This document shows positions 1-6,264 of a DNA stretch of 12,466 nucleotides, piece after piece. The translations under genes were made by a program, and so were the position numbers. Below the pieces are notes generated by a model. That model ran no database searches. It was not told where the DNA came from and was given only the letters and a program-made list of their open reading frames with translations. How positions within the stretch are numbered: position 1 is the stretch's first letter; the number at the start of each line of letters is the position of its first letter. Source of the stretch: Methanobacteriota archaeon (GTDB lineage: Archaea > Thermoplasmatota > E2 > DHVEG-1); NCBI GenBank assembly GCA_903930505.1, contig CAIYYQ010000060.1, positions 1 through 12,466 on the forward strand, given 5' to 3'.

Positions 1-374
1 AGGGGATGAAACGTGGGAAAAACATCATCTACAAGTTCACCGTAGATGATATCACGTTTTGTCATCTGGGGGATCTGGGACATGAGCTTGATTCTGAAAC
101 CCTTGAGCAGATAGGCGCTGTTGATATTTTGTTTGTACCGGTTGGTGGGACGTTTACATTAGATGCTGCTCATGCATGGAAAACAATTCAGGCAATACAA
201 CCAAAAATTGTGATCCCGATGCATTATAAGATCAGCGGGTTGTCAATTCCTCTTGCAGGGGTTGATTCGTTTCTTGATCAAAGCCAGATTCATGTCGCTC
301 GTGTGGGCAATGAAATCGATATTGAAAAGGACGATATCCCTCAGGAACAAGAAGTCTGGGTGTTCACCTTATAA
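1..374 (+). CDS. MBL-fold metal-dependent hydrolase, C-terminal part (5' end outside window)
   Basis: Partial gene; the reading frame is open to the left edge, so the ATG at position 6 is almost certainly an internal Met. About 122 residues are visible. They carry two metal-site motifs of the metallo-beta-lactamase superfamily: HLGDLGH (residues 21-27 counted from that Met), supplying the Asp and His ligands, and IPMHY (residues 70-74), the final His ligand. The phrase RGKNIIY just before a short beta strand, followed by HLGDLGH, is typical of the small COG2220/UPF0173-like 'Zn-dependent hydrolase of the beta-lactamase fold' proteins, about 210-230 residues long, whose substrate is generally unknown. 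The HxHxDH motif expected further upstream lies outside the window. It ends 33 bases before the mutY-like gene on the same strand, so the two could be co-transcribed. Fold assignment is firm; no substrate can be read from the sequence. Confidence 0.88.
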   Translation, partial: GMKRGKNIIYKFTVDDITFCHLGDLGHELDSETLEQIGAVDILFVPVGGTFTLDAAHAWKTIQAIQPKIVIPMHYKISGLSIPLAGVDSFLDQSQIHVARVGNEIDIEKDDIPQEQEVWVFTL

Positions 375-378
375 GTTT

Positions 379-401
379 TACCATTTTTGTTTTGTTAGAG
401 G
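379..401 (+). promoter_or_regulatory. T-rich junction and ribosome binding site before the mutY-like gene
   Basis: The short gap between the first two genes contains a T-rich tract (about 384-396), which could act as a weak archaeal termination signal. It then has GAGG (398-401) six bases before the ATG at 408, a well-placed Shine-Dalgarno sequence that supports this start. No TATA box is evident, so read-through from the upstream gene is the simplest model. Confidence 0.5.
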
Positions 402-407
402 CCTTCA

Positions 408-1229
408 ATGAAACATATTACTCGTGCGCAAATCCATATTTTTCAAGATAAGGTGCTTATGTTTTATACGACAAATGGACGCAAACTCCCCTGGAGAAAA
501 ACCGTTGATCCCTACAAGATTCTTCTCTCTGAGTTTATGCTGCAGCAGACACAAGTTTTGCGGGTGATACCCTATTATAAAAAATGGGTTAAACGATGGC
601 CGACCATCAATGATCTTGCAGCAGCATCTCGTAAAGATGTGTTACAAATGTGGATGGGGCTTGGGTACAACAAACGTGCGGTTTCGTTGCAGAAATCCGC
701 TCAGATCATCAGTCAAACCTATCACTGTGATGTGCTTCTAGCAATGAATAATTTCCGCAAGCTTCCTGGTGTTGGTTTGTATACCTCAAATGCGGTGAAG
801 ATTTTTGCTGCCAATGAAGATATAGTTACTGTTGATACGAACATCAGACGCATTTTTATTCATGAATTCAATTTGTCTGAGGATGTCTCTGATTCAGATC
901 TTTGGATGCTGGCAGAGCGTTGTCTCCCAAAAGGAAAAAGTATAACGTGGCATAATGCGCTGATGGATTACGGGGCTCTTGTTCTCACATCACAAAAAAC
1001 AAATATCCGGCCACGAACGCATCAATCACGTTTTGAGGGGTCTGATCGGCAGATGCGTGCTGATATTCTCCGAATTTTGCTGGTTTCGTCTTTTTCTTAT
1101 TCGGATCTCTTAGAAAAAATAGATGTTGATAGCATACGACTGAGAAAGATTCTTGAGAAACTCATCCGGGAAGAAATAATTATTCTGCAAAACAAGCGAT
1201 ACCAGATAAGAGAAGAACGCAGTAACTGA
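408..1229 (+). CDS. mutY: MutY-like A/G-specific adenine glycosylase lacking the 4Fe-4S cysteines
   Basis: A 273-residue HhH-GPD DNA glycosylase. MutY removes adenine mispaired with 8-oxoguanine or guanine in base-excision repair. Seen: LPWR (27-30), the catalytic-Glu segment SEFMLQQTQV with Glu42, GLGYNKRA (84-91), the helix-hairpin-helix loop LPGVGLYT (119-126) and catalytic Asp143 in VDTNIRRI. Tyr125 sits where MutY/MIG enzymes have Tyr or Ser, whereas endonuclease III has a catalytic Lys, so this is a monofunctional MutY/MIG-type glycosylase. The cluster normally follows as C-x6-C-x2-C-x5-C. The same spacing here reads Leu193, Ile200, Arg203, Phe209, so no Fe-S cluster can form. The C-terminus (208-265, beginning RFEGSDRQMR) resembles the short helical extension of some MutY proteins; no NUDIX-like 8-oxoG domain is present. 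Closest alternative: a mismatch thymine glycosylase (MIG). Start supported by GAGG six bases upstream. Confidence 0.9.
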   Translation: MKHITRAQIHIFQDKVLMFYTTNGRKLPWRKTVDPYKILLSEFMLQQTQVLRVIPYYKKWVKRWPTINDLAAASRKDVLQMWMGLGYNKRAVSLQKSAQIISQTYHCDVLLAMNNFRKLPGVGLYTSNAVKIFAANEDIVTVDTNIRRIFIHEFNLSEDVSDSDLWMLAERCLPKGKSITWHNALMDYGALVLTSQKTNIRPRTHQSRFEGSDRQMRADILRILLVSSFSYSDLLEKIDVDSIRLRKILEKLIREEIIILQNKRYQIREERSN

Positions 1230-1306
1230 GAAAAAACACATCATTTTTTTTAACATATGTGCGGAAAAAATGTGTGATAAATGGTGCAAAAAATTTATTT
1301 GGAATA
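1230..1306. terminator. Probable T-tract terminator after the mutY-like gene
   Basis: A run of eight T (1244-1251) follows the mutY-like stop codon, the usual form of an intrinsic archaeal terminator. It lies between CACAT (1237-1241) and ATGTG (1257-1261), which can pair, but the T run falls inside that loop, so I rely on the tract and not on the hairpin. The remaining bases up to 1306 are A/T-rich with nothing else recognisable. Confidence 0.4.
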
Positions 1307-1316
1307 TGTTTAAATA
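1307..1316 (+). promoter_or_regulatory. TATA box of the PRC-barrel gene
   Basis: TGTTTAAATA matches the archaeal TATA consensus. Expected transcription start is near 1336, giving a leader of about 30 bases that contains GGAGATG (1348-1354). Confidence 0.6.
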
Positions 1317-1365
1317 CGTTAAATGAATCCTTATGTTAGAAATTTGAGGAGATGTGGTATATACT

Positions 1366-1926
1366 ATGAAAATTTGGAACCCAAACGAACTTGTTGGAAA
1401 AGAAGTTTTTGATGCGAATGGTACCTCGGTAGGCTGGGTAGATAAAACATGGAACAGTTGGAACGATGAGTACCCTGGATATTTCTTTGGTGTGAAAACA
1501 AATGATCATGTGAGAAACACCTATTTCAGAGGTGCAAACAAACTGATACCAATCTACAACGAATACATTAGAACCACAGGAAATACAGTGACGCTGAACA
1601 AAACAATTGACGAGCTTTGTCATTACTGGAATACGACAGTCCCTTGCGGACCAACACAATGCCCGATTGAAGAACTTGTCGAAATGCCTGTGTATGACAA
1701 GTTTCACTCGAGAATTGGCACCTTTTGCACGTATGTAGAAAACAATGGCACTATCAACAACTTTGGTTTACTGCCTGACCCATACCTTTGTGAGTCTCTC
1801 CATCTGCCATACAACACGACATTCCCCATAGAAACCAACTACATCACGTTAGTAAAAGATACAGTAACCCTGGACAAGACATTGCACGAATTGAAAGACT
1901 ACTGGCAGTACAAACGTCAACGGTAG
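1366..1926 (+). CDS. Tandem PRC-barrel domain protein
   Basis: 186 residues, cytosolic, with no signal peptide or membrane segment. It is built from two PRC-barrel-like units. Unit 1 (about 8-89) begins ELVGKEVFDANGTSVGWVD; unit 2 (about 103-181) begins ELVEMPVYDKFHSRIGTF. Each ends with the same signature: TVTLNKTIDELCHYW (74-88) and TVTLDKTLHELKDYW (166-180), direct evidence of an internal duplication. PRC-barrels occur in the photosynthetic reaction-centre H subunit, in RimM and in many small archaeal proteins where they mediate protein or RNA contacts; the partner is unknown here. I chose ATG 1366, preceded by GGAGATG (1348-1354); an in-frame GTG at 1354 would add four residues but sits too close to the ribosome site. 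Asn codons are mainly AAC (13 of 18 by eye), unlike the neighbouring mutY, which hints at strong expression. Confidence 0.8.
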   Translation: MKIWNPNELVGKEVFDANGTSVGWVDKTWNSWNDEYPGYFFGVKTNDHVRNTYFRGANKLIPIYNEYIRTTGNTVTLNKTIDELCHYWNTTVPCGPTQCPIEELVEMPVYDKFHSRIGTFCTYVENNGTINNFGLLPDPYLCESLHLPYNTTFPIETNYITLVKDTVTLDKTLHELKDYWQYKRQR

Positions 1927-1950
1927 TAATAGAAGGATCAAATAACTTCT

Positions 1951-1990
1951 GAAGGGAATACAATTTCCCTTTCTTTTTCTTCTCCTTTCA
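1951..1990 (+). terminator. Hairpin plus T-rich terminator of the PRC-barrel gene
   Basis: AAGGGAA (1952-1958) pairs with TTCCCTT (1965-1971) across a six-base loop and is followed by a T-rich stretch to about 1990. It lies between two convergent genes, so it most likely ends PRC-barrel transcription and may also slow readers from the opposite strand. Confidence 0.65.
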
Positions 1991-2031
1991 TTTTACATTC
2001 CGTCGTAAGATAATGTTTTTTTGTTTTTCGT

Positions 2032-3015
2032 TTACCGTTTCTGGTTCTTTTTTTGAAATACCTCAGGGTTGACGCAGTTCGGTGACATTTTTCCTTGTAA
2101 TCCTGCGATCATGTTTTCTGCAGCCATGATCGCCATCTTTGTTCGGGTCTCAATAGTTCCTGATGCGGAATGTGGTTGCAGGACTACGTTATCAAGTTTT
2201 TTCAGCTGTTCATTTATCTTTGGTTCATGTTCATATACGTCGAGTCCCGCTCCAAAAATCCATCGATCTTTCAATGCTTTAACCAATGTTTTTTCATCGA
2301 CAATAGGGCCACGGGATGTGTTGATGAGAATCGCGTTTTTCTTCATTTTGTGTAGTTCTTTTTCTCCGATGAGGTGATGTGTTTTTGGAAGAAGCGGAAC
2401 ATGAAGCGAAATATAATCAGATTGCGTAAGTAGCTCTGATAAATCGACTTTTTTTGCATTCAGTTCACGTTCTAGCATTGTGTTTTTTTGTTCATCAACA
2501 TACAATACGTTCATGTTGAATCCCTTGCTTTTCAATGCAAATGCGGTTCCTATTTTCCCTGCGCCTATGATTCCTAATGTTTTATTTGTGACGTCTTGTC
2601 CGAGCATGAGGAATGGTGCCCATCCATTGAATTTTCCTGCGCGGGTGAATCGATCTCCTTCGACGATCCGTCGAGCAACTGAGAAAAGGAGTGCCCATGC
2701 CATCTCCGCAGTTGTATCAGTTAAAACACCAGGGGTGTTACTAACGAGAATTCCTTGTTCTGTTGCTGCGTGTACATCGATGTTGTTATATCCTACAGCG
2801 TACGTGGATATCATCTTTAACTTGGGCTCTGCAACAATGACGTCTCTATCAATAAGATCTGTAAGAAGACAAAGGAGACCATCTTTTCCTTGCAGTCCTT
2901 TGATGATTTCTTGTTTTGTAAGGACTTGGTCTTCCTGATTGATTTCCACATCGAATTTTTTTTTCAGGAGTTGAATTCCTGCGTCAGGGATTTTTCTGGT
3001 GACAAAGATGTTCAT
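2032..3015 (-). CDS. D-2-hydroxyacid dehydrogenase / glyoxylate (hydroxypyruvate) reductase family
   Basis: A 327-residue NAD(P)-dependent oxidoreductase that reduces a 2-keto acid to a D-2-hydroxy acid, a normal length for the family. Seen: split substrate domain (1-98 and about 285-327), dinucleotide fold with GAGKIG (151-156), Asp174 at the end of the second strand (favours NAD over NADP), and the catalytic set Arg235 (NTSRGP), Glu264 (YEHEP) and His282 (PHSASGT). The catalytic His segment reads PHSASGT instead of the usual PHIGSAT. Overall it resembles archaeal glyoxylate reductases (GyaR/GRHPR type) more than phosphoglycerate dehydrogenase, as there is no C-terminal ACT domain; the exact substrate cannot be read from sequence. 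ATG 3015 is preceded by GAGGA (3025-3021) at five bases and by a TATA box (3061-3054). It lies 61 bases downstream of the Lrp-family gene on the same strand but seems to have its own promoter. Confidence 0.9.
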   Translation of the reverse strand: MNIFVTRKIPDAGIQLLKKKFDVEINQEDQVLTKQEIIKGLQGKDGLLCLLTDLIDRDVIVAEPKLKMISTYAVGYNNIDVHAATEQGILVSNTPGVLTDTTAEMAWALLFSVARRIVEGDRFTRAGKFNGWAPFLMLGQDVTNKTLGIIGAGKIGTAFALKSKGFNMNVLYVDEQKNTMLERELNAKKVDLSELLTQSDYISLHVPLLPKTHHLIGEKELHKMKKNAILINTSRGPIVDEKTLVKALKDRWIFGAGLDVYEHEPKINEQLKKLDNVVLQPHSASGTIETRTKMAIMAAENMIAGLQGKMSPNCVNPEVFQKKNQKR

Positions 3016-3053
3016 AAGAATCCTCTGTAAAAATAGTATTGAAGTAAAGGTGG

Positions 3054-3061
3054 TTTATAAA
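3054..3061 (-). promoter_or_regulatory. TATA box of the D-2-hydroxyacid dehydrogenase gene
   Basis: TTTATAAA on the minus strand. Expected start of transcription is near 3032, leaving a short leader with GAGGA (3025-3021) before the ATG at 3015. Confidence 0.6.
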
Positions 3062-3076
3062 GATGTTTCATGAGGA

Positions 3077-3529
3077 TCAGAGTTCTTCTTTTACTGTTTC
3101 AAAGCAGGCAAAGGTGAGTGTTCTTCCCACTCCTTGGAGTTGGCGGAGTTTATCGACGACGAGTTTTCCGACTTCTTCTAAGGATTTGCCTCGTACTTTG
3201 AGGAGAAGGTCGTATTCCCCAGAGATAATGTGGACTTCATAGACGCCGGGTAATTTTGCAATACGTTGCGCGAGTTGTCGTTGGGAGATGTCAGGGTTTG
3301 GGGTGAAGGCGATAAAGATGAAGACTTCGGTGGTGAACCCGATTTTTTTATAGTCGATGGTAACGTCGAATGATTTGATGATGCCGTTGTGTATCATTTT
3401 TTGTATTCGATCATGGACTGTGACTCGAGGGATGTGGATATTTGCTGCAATTGCTTTGGTTGTTTTTCTCGCATCTTTTTTCAACTCTGCAATAATCATT
3501 TCGTCTTTTTTATCAATCATAATAGTCAT
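3077..3529 (-). CDS. Lrp/AsnC-family transcriptional regulator
   Basis: 150 residues (147 from the second Met), the standard size for a feast/famine regulator. The N-terminal winged helix-turn-helix (about 4-60) begins IDKKDEMIIAELKKDARK, with the recognition region IPRVTVHDRIQKM. A linker leads to the ligand-binding RAM (ACT-like) domain (about 68-146), with the characteristic LPGVYEVHIISGEYDLLLKV segment. These proteins form dimers and octamers and usually respond to amino acids. The gene is divergent from the AsnA-like asparagine synthetase, recalling E. coli asnC-asnA, so asparagine is a reasonable but unproven effector. The minus-strand TATA box (3552-3544) predicts a start near 3521, which would make the second ATG (3520, protein starting MIDKKDE) leaderless and probably the real start. 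The inverted repeat TCGGTAA/TTACCGA around that TATA box is a candidate autoregulatory site. Confidence 0.93.
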   Translation of the reverse strand: MTIMIDKKDEMIIAELKKDARKTTKAIAANIHIPRVTVHDRIQKMIHNGIIKSFDVTIDYKKIGFTTEVFIFIAFTPNPDISQRQLAQRIAKLPGVYEVHIISGEYDLLLKVRGKSLEEVGKLVVDKLRQLQGVGRTLTFACFETVKEEL

Positions 3530-3533
3530 TATG

Positions 3534-3567
3534 TCGGTAATAGTATTTAAAATTTACTTTTTACCGA
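3534..3567. promoter_or_regulatory. Inverted repeat around the Lrp-family promoter (candidate operator)
   Basis: TCGGTAA (3534-3540) and TTACCGA (3561-3567) are perfect 7-base arms separated by 20 bases. Between them is the minus-strand TATA box TTTTAAATA (3552-3544). Binding here by the Lrp-family product would block its own transcription; this is inference from position and symmetry. Confidence 0.5.
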
Positions 3568-3595
3568 ATATTTGACAAAAAAATTAACAATATGT

Positions 3596-3603
3596 TTTTA
3601 TAC
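3596..3603 (+). promoter_or_regulatory. TATA box of the asparagine synthetase gene (leaderless transcript)
   Basis: TTTTATAC centred near 3600 lies about 26 bases before the ATG at 3626. Transcription should therefore begin at or next to the start codon, and no Shine-Dalgarno sequence is present. Confidence 0.6.
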
Positions 3604-3625
3604 TATTTGAGTACAATATACGTAT

Positions 3626-4531
3626 ATGAGCTTTGAAGAAACCACGAAAATGAAGAGTGTGTTGAAAATACAAAGCGAAATACGGCGAGTCCTTGCAGAC
3701 GAACTTCGAAAACGGGAATTCATTGAGTTATCCCCTGTGATCCTATCCCCAATCACTGATCCTCTCAACCATCCTACCTCCCCAGCAACGATTAACTGCT
3801 ACGGGAAAAACTACTCAGTCACCCAAAGCATGATCTTTCACAAACAACTCGCACTCAGAACACTTGACAAATTCTTTGTGTTCTCCCCAAATGTTCGCCT
3901 TGAACCAGAAGAACGAAAAAACACGGGACGGCACCTTTTCGAATTCACCCAACTTGATCTCGAGGTCAAACATGCGAAACGAGAAGATGTCATGAGGCTC
4001 TGCGAAGAACTCCTTGTTTCCGTCATAAAATCAATACATAAGAACTGTCGAACAGAACTCAAACTATTAGGAAGAAAACTTACAATTCCTAAACAACCAT
4101 TCAAACAGATCACGTATACAGAAGCATATGAGAAATATGGAGAAGACTTCGAAATGATTCTCTCTAAGACATGCAAAGAACCGATATGGCTTATTGATAT
4201 CCCGCTTACCGCACGGGAATTCTACGATCGAGAAGATCCAGCGAACCCCGGGTACTTACGGGACATGGATCTGATATACCCGGAAGGATATGGAGAAGCG
4301 CTTTCTGGTGGTGAACGCGAATATCAGTATGAACGGATCAAACAGCGAATTCTCAGGAAAGGCCAAACCCTCGAACAGTTTAAAGACTATCTGGAACTCG
4401 CGAAAAACAATCTCCCACCCTCTGCAGGATTCGGCATCGGCATCGAACGGCTCACTCGATACATCTGCGGATTACAAAGAGTCGAAGAAGCATCGTTGTT
4501 CCCGAAAATACCTGGGAAAGTGTGCATCTAA
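3626..4531 (+). CDS. asnA: Archaeal asparagine synthetase (AsnA-like, class II tRNA synthetase paralogue)
   Basis: 301 residues matching the catalytic core of aspartyl/asparaginyl-tRNA synthetase with no N-terminal anticodon-binding OB domain. Seen: a motif-1-like region (about 17-45), a flipping-loop region around NHPTSP (48-53), motif 2 VRLEPEE...GRHLFEFTQLDLE (90-113, Arg91 and Glu93), the Asp/ATP-binding segment EGYGEALSGGEREY (220-233) and motif 3 GFGIGIERL (268-276, Arg275). A stand-alone core of this length is the hallmark of the archaeal ammonia-dependent asparagine synthetase described in Pyrococcus abyssi (AS-AR), which makes asparagine from aspartate via aspartyl-adenylate. An orphan tRNA-synthetase-like protein of other function is the alternative. 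It is divergent from an Lrp/AsnC-family regulator and appears leaderless. The symbol is by function; this is related in fold to E. coli AsnA but belongs to the archaeal subgroup. Confidence 0.88.
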   Translation: MSFEETTKMKSVLKIQSEIRRVLADELRKREFIELSPVILSPITDPLNHPTSPATINCYGKNYSVTQSMIFHKQLALRTLDKFFVFSPNVRLEPEERKNTGRHLFEFTQLDLEVKHAKREDVMRLCEELLVSVIKSIHKNCRTELKLLGRKLTIPKQPFKQITYTEAYEKYGEDFEMILSKTCKEPIWLIDIPLTAREFYDREDPANPGYLRDMDLIYPEGYGEALSGGEREYQYERIKQRILRKGQTLEQFKDYLELAKNNLPPSAGFGIGIERLTRYICGLQRVEEASLFPKIPGKVCI

Positions 4532-4569
4532 TTAATGCTCTTCTTTTTTTCTCTATTTTCTAGATTTCG
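4532..4569 (+). terminator. T-rich terminator between convergent genes
   Basis: Directly after the asparagine synthetase stop, the plus strand carries a pyrimidine/T-rich tract (about 4540-4558, including seven consecutive T), suitable as an archaeal U-tract terminator before the oppositely oriented gene that ends at 4570. Confidence 0.45.
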
Positions 4570-6165
4570 TCATGTTGTTGATGCTGGTGGTGGCCACGTA
4601 AATCCTGGTTCTTCGATTATGTTTGTCTCTTTTTTAAACTCGGTTAAATCAAATGCTTTCCAGTCGTTTTGATCACCAGATCCATGGCTTCCATCTGAGT
4701 AATCAACAATTGTTTTGTCCCAGATGTAGTAGTAGTTCATGACGCTCTTGTAGTTTCCCCATTGACTCAGAAACTCTTGTTTCGCTTGTTTGCCATCTGC
4801 GAAGCTGAGATTATCGTTTCCTCCCCAGTTCCAGTTCGCAATCCCCAGTGAGTGTCCAAGTTCATGCATGGTTGCTGATGCAAGCACGATTCGTTGTGTC
4901 CGCGGGGTATATGCTTTTCGTTTCAAGAGAAGTTTATAAAGGCTTGTATCAACAGCCATACTGTCATAGTTGTTAAATACTGAGGGGTCACAGAATCCTG
5001 CGTTATGGCCGACGACGACATAACGGAAGATTCCTTTTCTATCATCGGCAAAATGATTTTTGTAGAACTGTAGCATCATTCCTGAGTCTTGTGACAGCGT
5101 CTCATAATGTGGTAGTAATTCGCCACCGCCGTTGGTTGGATCCCCTGGCCATCCGTTGTCGATGTAGACGTTGATGTTATGTTCTGCGAACCGCTCAATT
5201 AATATCTGTTGTGATTCCTCCCAGAACACATGTGCCGGATCAAGAAGTCCGCCGCGTTGCATTCCATCAGATTCAATATAAATATCCTGGTGGAAGGGAT
5301 CTGCGAAGTATTTTTGCATTTTATATTCTTGGAGATTCGTAAGTCCGTCGTGATCAGGATCCAATCGTGAATGGTTATCGTTTGCATACGGGTCGTACCC
5401 ATATTTCCAATCCCAAGGTATGGGGATTCCGTCATGGTTGGGGTCGTCCTGTGAATGGTCAACAGTTGGATCTAAGTGGTAGACGTTAACCTCTGTCCAA
5501 TAGGGGATCCCGTCATGGTTGTAATCGGTTTGATACAGGTTAAACCAGACTTCGAAGTTTTGTCCAATGTAATGTCCGTAGCCGTCGCTGTCGTTTAAGG
5601 AGTCATCGCCGGTCCAGTGTCCTGTCTTGAAATTGTATGTGAGCGTTATTTTTTCTTGCTCAGTGTCCTGCGATCGTAATCCAAGTAATCCTATTTTTTC
5701 TCGTTTCATAATAGTAAGTGTTACTTCTGATGTTTCTGTTTCGTTTTTAATATTTTTCACAACTTTGTTTTCCTGAAACATCGTGTCCCATGAGGTAAAA
5801 AACTGCTGGGTTTTTGCTCCGCCTGCGCTGGTGACATCTTTACTTACGTATTCTAATCCATCCATATTCGTGATAAAATAAAATTCTGGTTTTTCTTTCC
5901 AGGAAGTCCCTGGTTTTAAGATTTTTTCTAAAAGGCTTCGGTCTCGCATTCGGTTTATTTCAAAGATTAGCCCTTGTTGAACAAGAGGACTGATTCTATT
6001 GTCTGGTGCTATGGCTGGTGGACCATTGTCTATGATTTCTTTTTTTGTGTTATAATAGGTGATGTAGACGTAGGCACCTGCTGCGATCAGGCATGCAATG
6101 ACAACAACTGCAATAATGGCATACATTGGTTTTTTTGAAGTATTTTTTACTATCAATGTTGACAC
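4570..6165 (-). CDS. Membrane-anchored metzincin-like protein with calcium-binding (thrombospondin type 3-like) loops
   Basis: 531 residues. An N-terminal membrane segment (14-36, after KK) should anchor it with the bulk outside the cell. Residues 60-185 match nothing I recognise. Residues 186-282 contain Asp-rich calcium loops of the thrombospondin type 3/EF-hand kind: NHDG (216-219), DPNHDG (241-246) and DPDHDG (269-275 region). The C-terminal half (about 290-500) resembles a metalloprotease: zinc motif HELGH (434-438) and a Met-turn-like SVMNY (474-478), as in metzincins. The usual third ligand in HExxHxxGxxH/D is Asn444 here, so activity or zinc geometry is uncertain. Start is GTG 6165, five bases after GGGGGA (6176-6171). 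A proximal TATA box ends at 6195, predicting a leader of about ten bases. Role could be extracellular peptide degradation or surface-protein processing; not determined. Confidence 0.8.
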   Translation of the reverse strand: MSTLIVKNTSKKPMYAIIAVVVIACLIAAGAYVYITYYNTKKEIIDNGPPAIAPDNRISPLVQQGLIFEINRMRDRSLLEKILKPGTSWKEKPEFYFITNMDGLEYVSKDVTSAGGAKTQQFFTSWDTMFQENKVVKNIKNETETSEVTLTIMKREKIGLLGLRSQDTEQEKITLTYNFKTGHWTGDDSLNDSDGYGHYIGQNFEVWFNLYQTDYNHDGIPYWTEVNVYHLDPTVDHSQDDPNHDGIPIPWDWKYGYDPYANDNHSRLDPDHDGLTNLQEYKMQKYFADPFHQDIYIESDGMQRGGLLDPAHVFWEESQQILIERFAEHNINVYIDNGWPGDPTNGGGELLPHYETLSQDSGMMLQFYKNHFADDRKGIFRYVVVGHNAGFCDPSVFNNYDSMAVDTSLYKLLLKRKAYTPRTQRIVLASATMHELGHSLGIANWNWGGNDNLSFADGKQAKQEFLSQWGNYKSVMNYYYIWDKTIVDYSDGSHGSGDQNDWKAFDLTEFKKETNIIEEPGFTWPPPASTT

Positions 6166-6184
6166 GGGAGTCCCCCAAGGGTAA

Positions 6185-6229
6185 TGTAATTATGTTATAT
6201 AAATATAGATTACAGTTTATATAAATATA
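6185..6229 (-). promoter_or_regulatory. Tandem TATA boxes with flanking inverted repeat upstream of the metzincin-like gene
   Basis: The same 13-mer, TATATTTATATAA on the minus strand, occurs at 6207-6195 and again at 6229-6217, a 22-base offset. The proximal copy lies about 36 bases before the GTG at 6165, right for transcription starting near 6175. TGTAAT (6185-6190) and ATTACA (6209-6214) form six-base inverted arms around the proximal box and could be a regulator site. Confidence 0.55.
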
Positions 6230-6264
6230 TCGGTACAAATAAAATACTTTTTTTTTCACTATTG

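Noticed and set aside
6..374. Treating ATG 6 as the true start of the first gene
   Set aside because: The metallo-beta-lactamase fold would lack its N-terminal half, and the frame is open to the window edge.
1336..1707. 123-residue minus-strand frame opposite the PRC-barrel gene
   Set aside because: It is antisense to a gene with clear internal-repeat evidence and shows no motif of its own.
2480..2938. 152-residue plus-strand frame within the dehydrogenase gene
   Set aside because: It is antisense to intact Rossmann and substrate-binding motifs; its sequence has no domain features.
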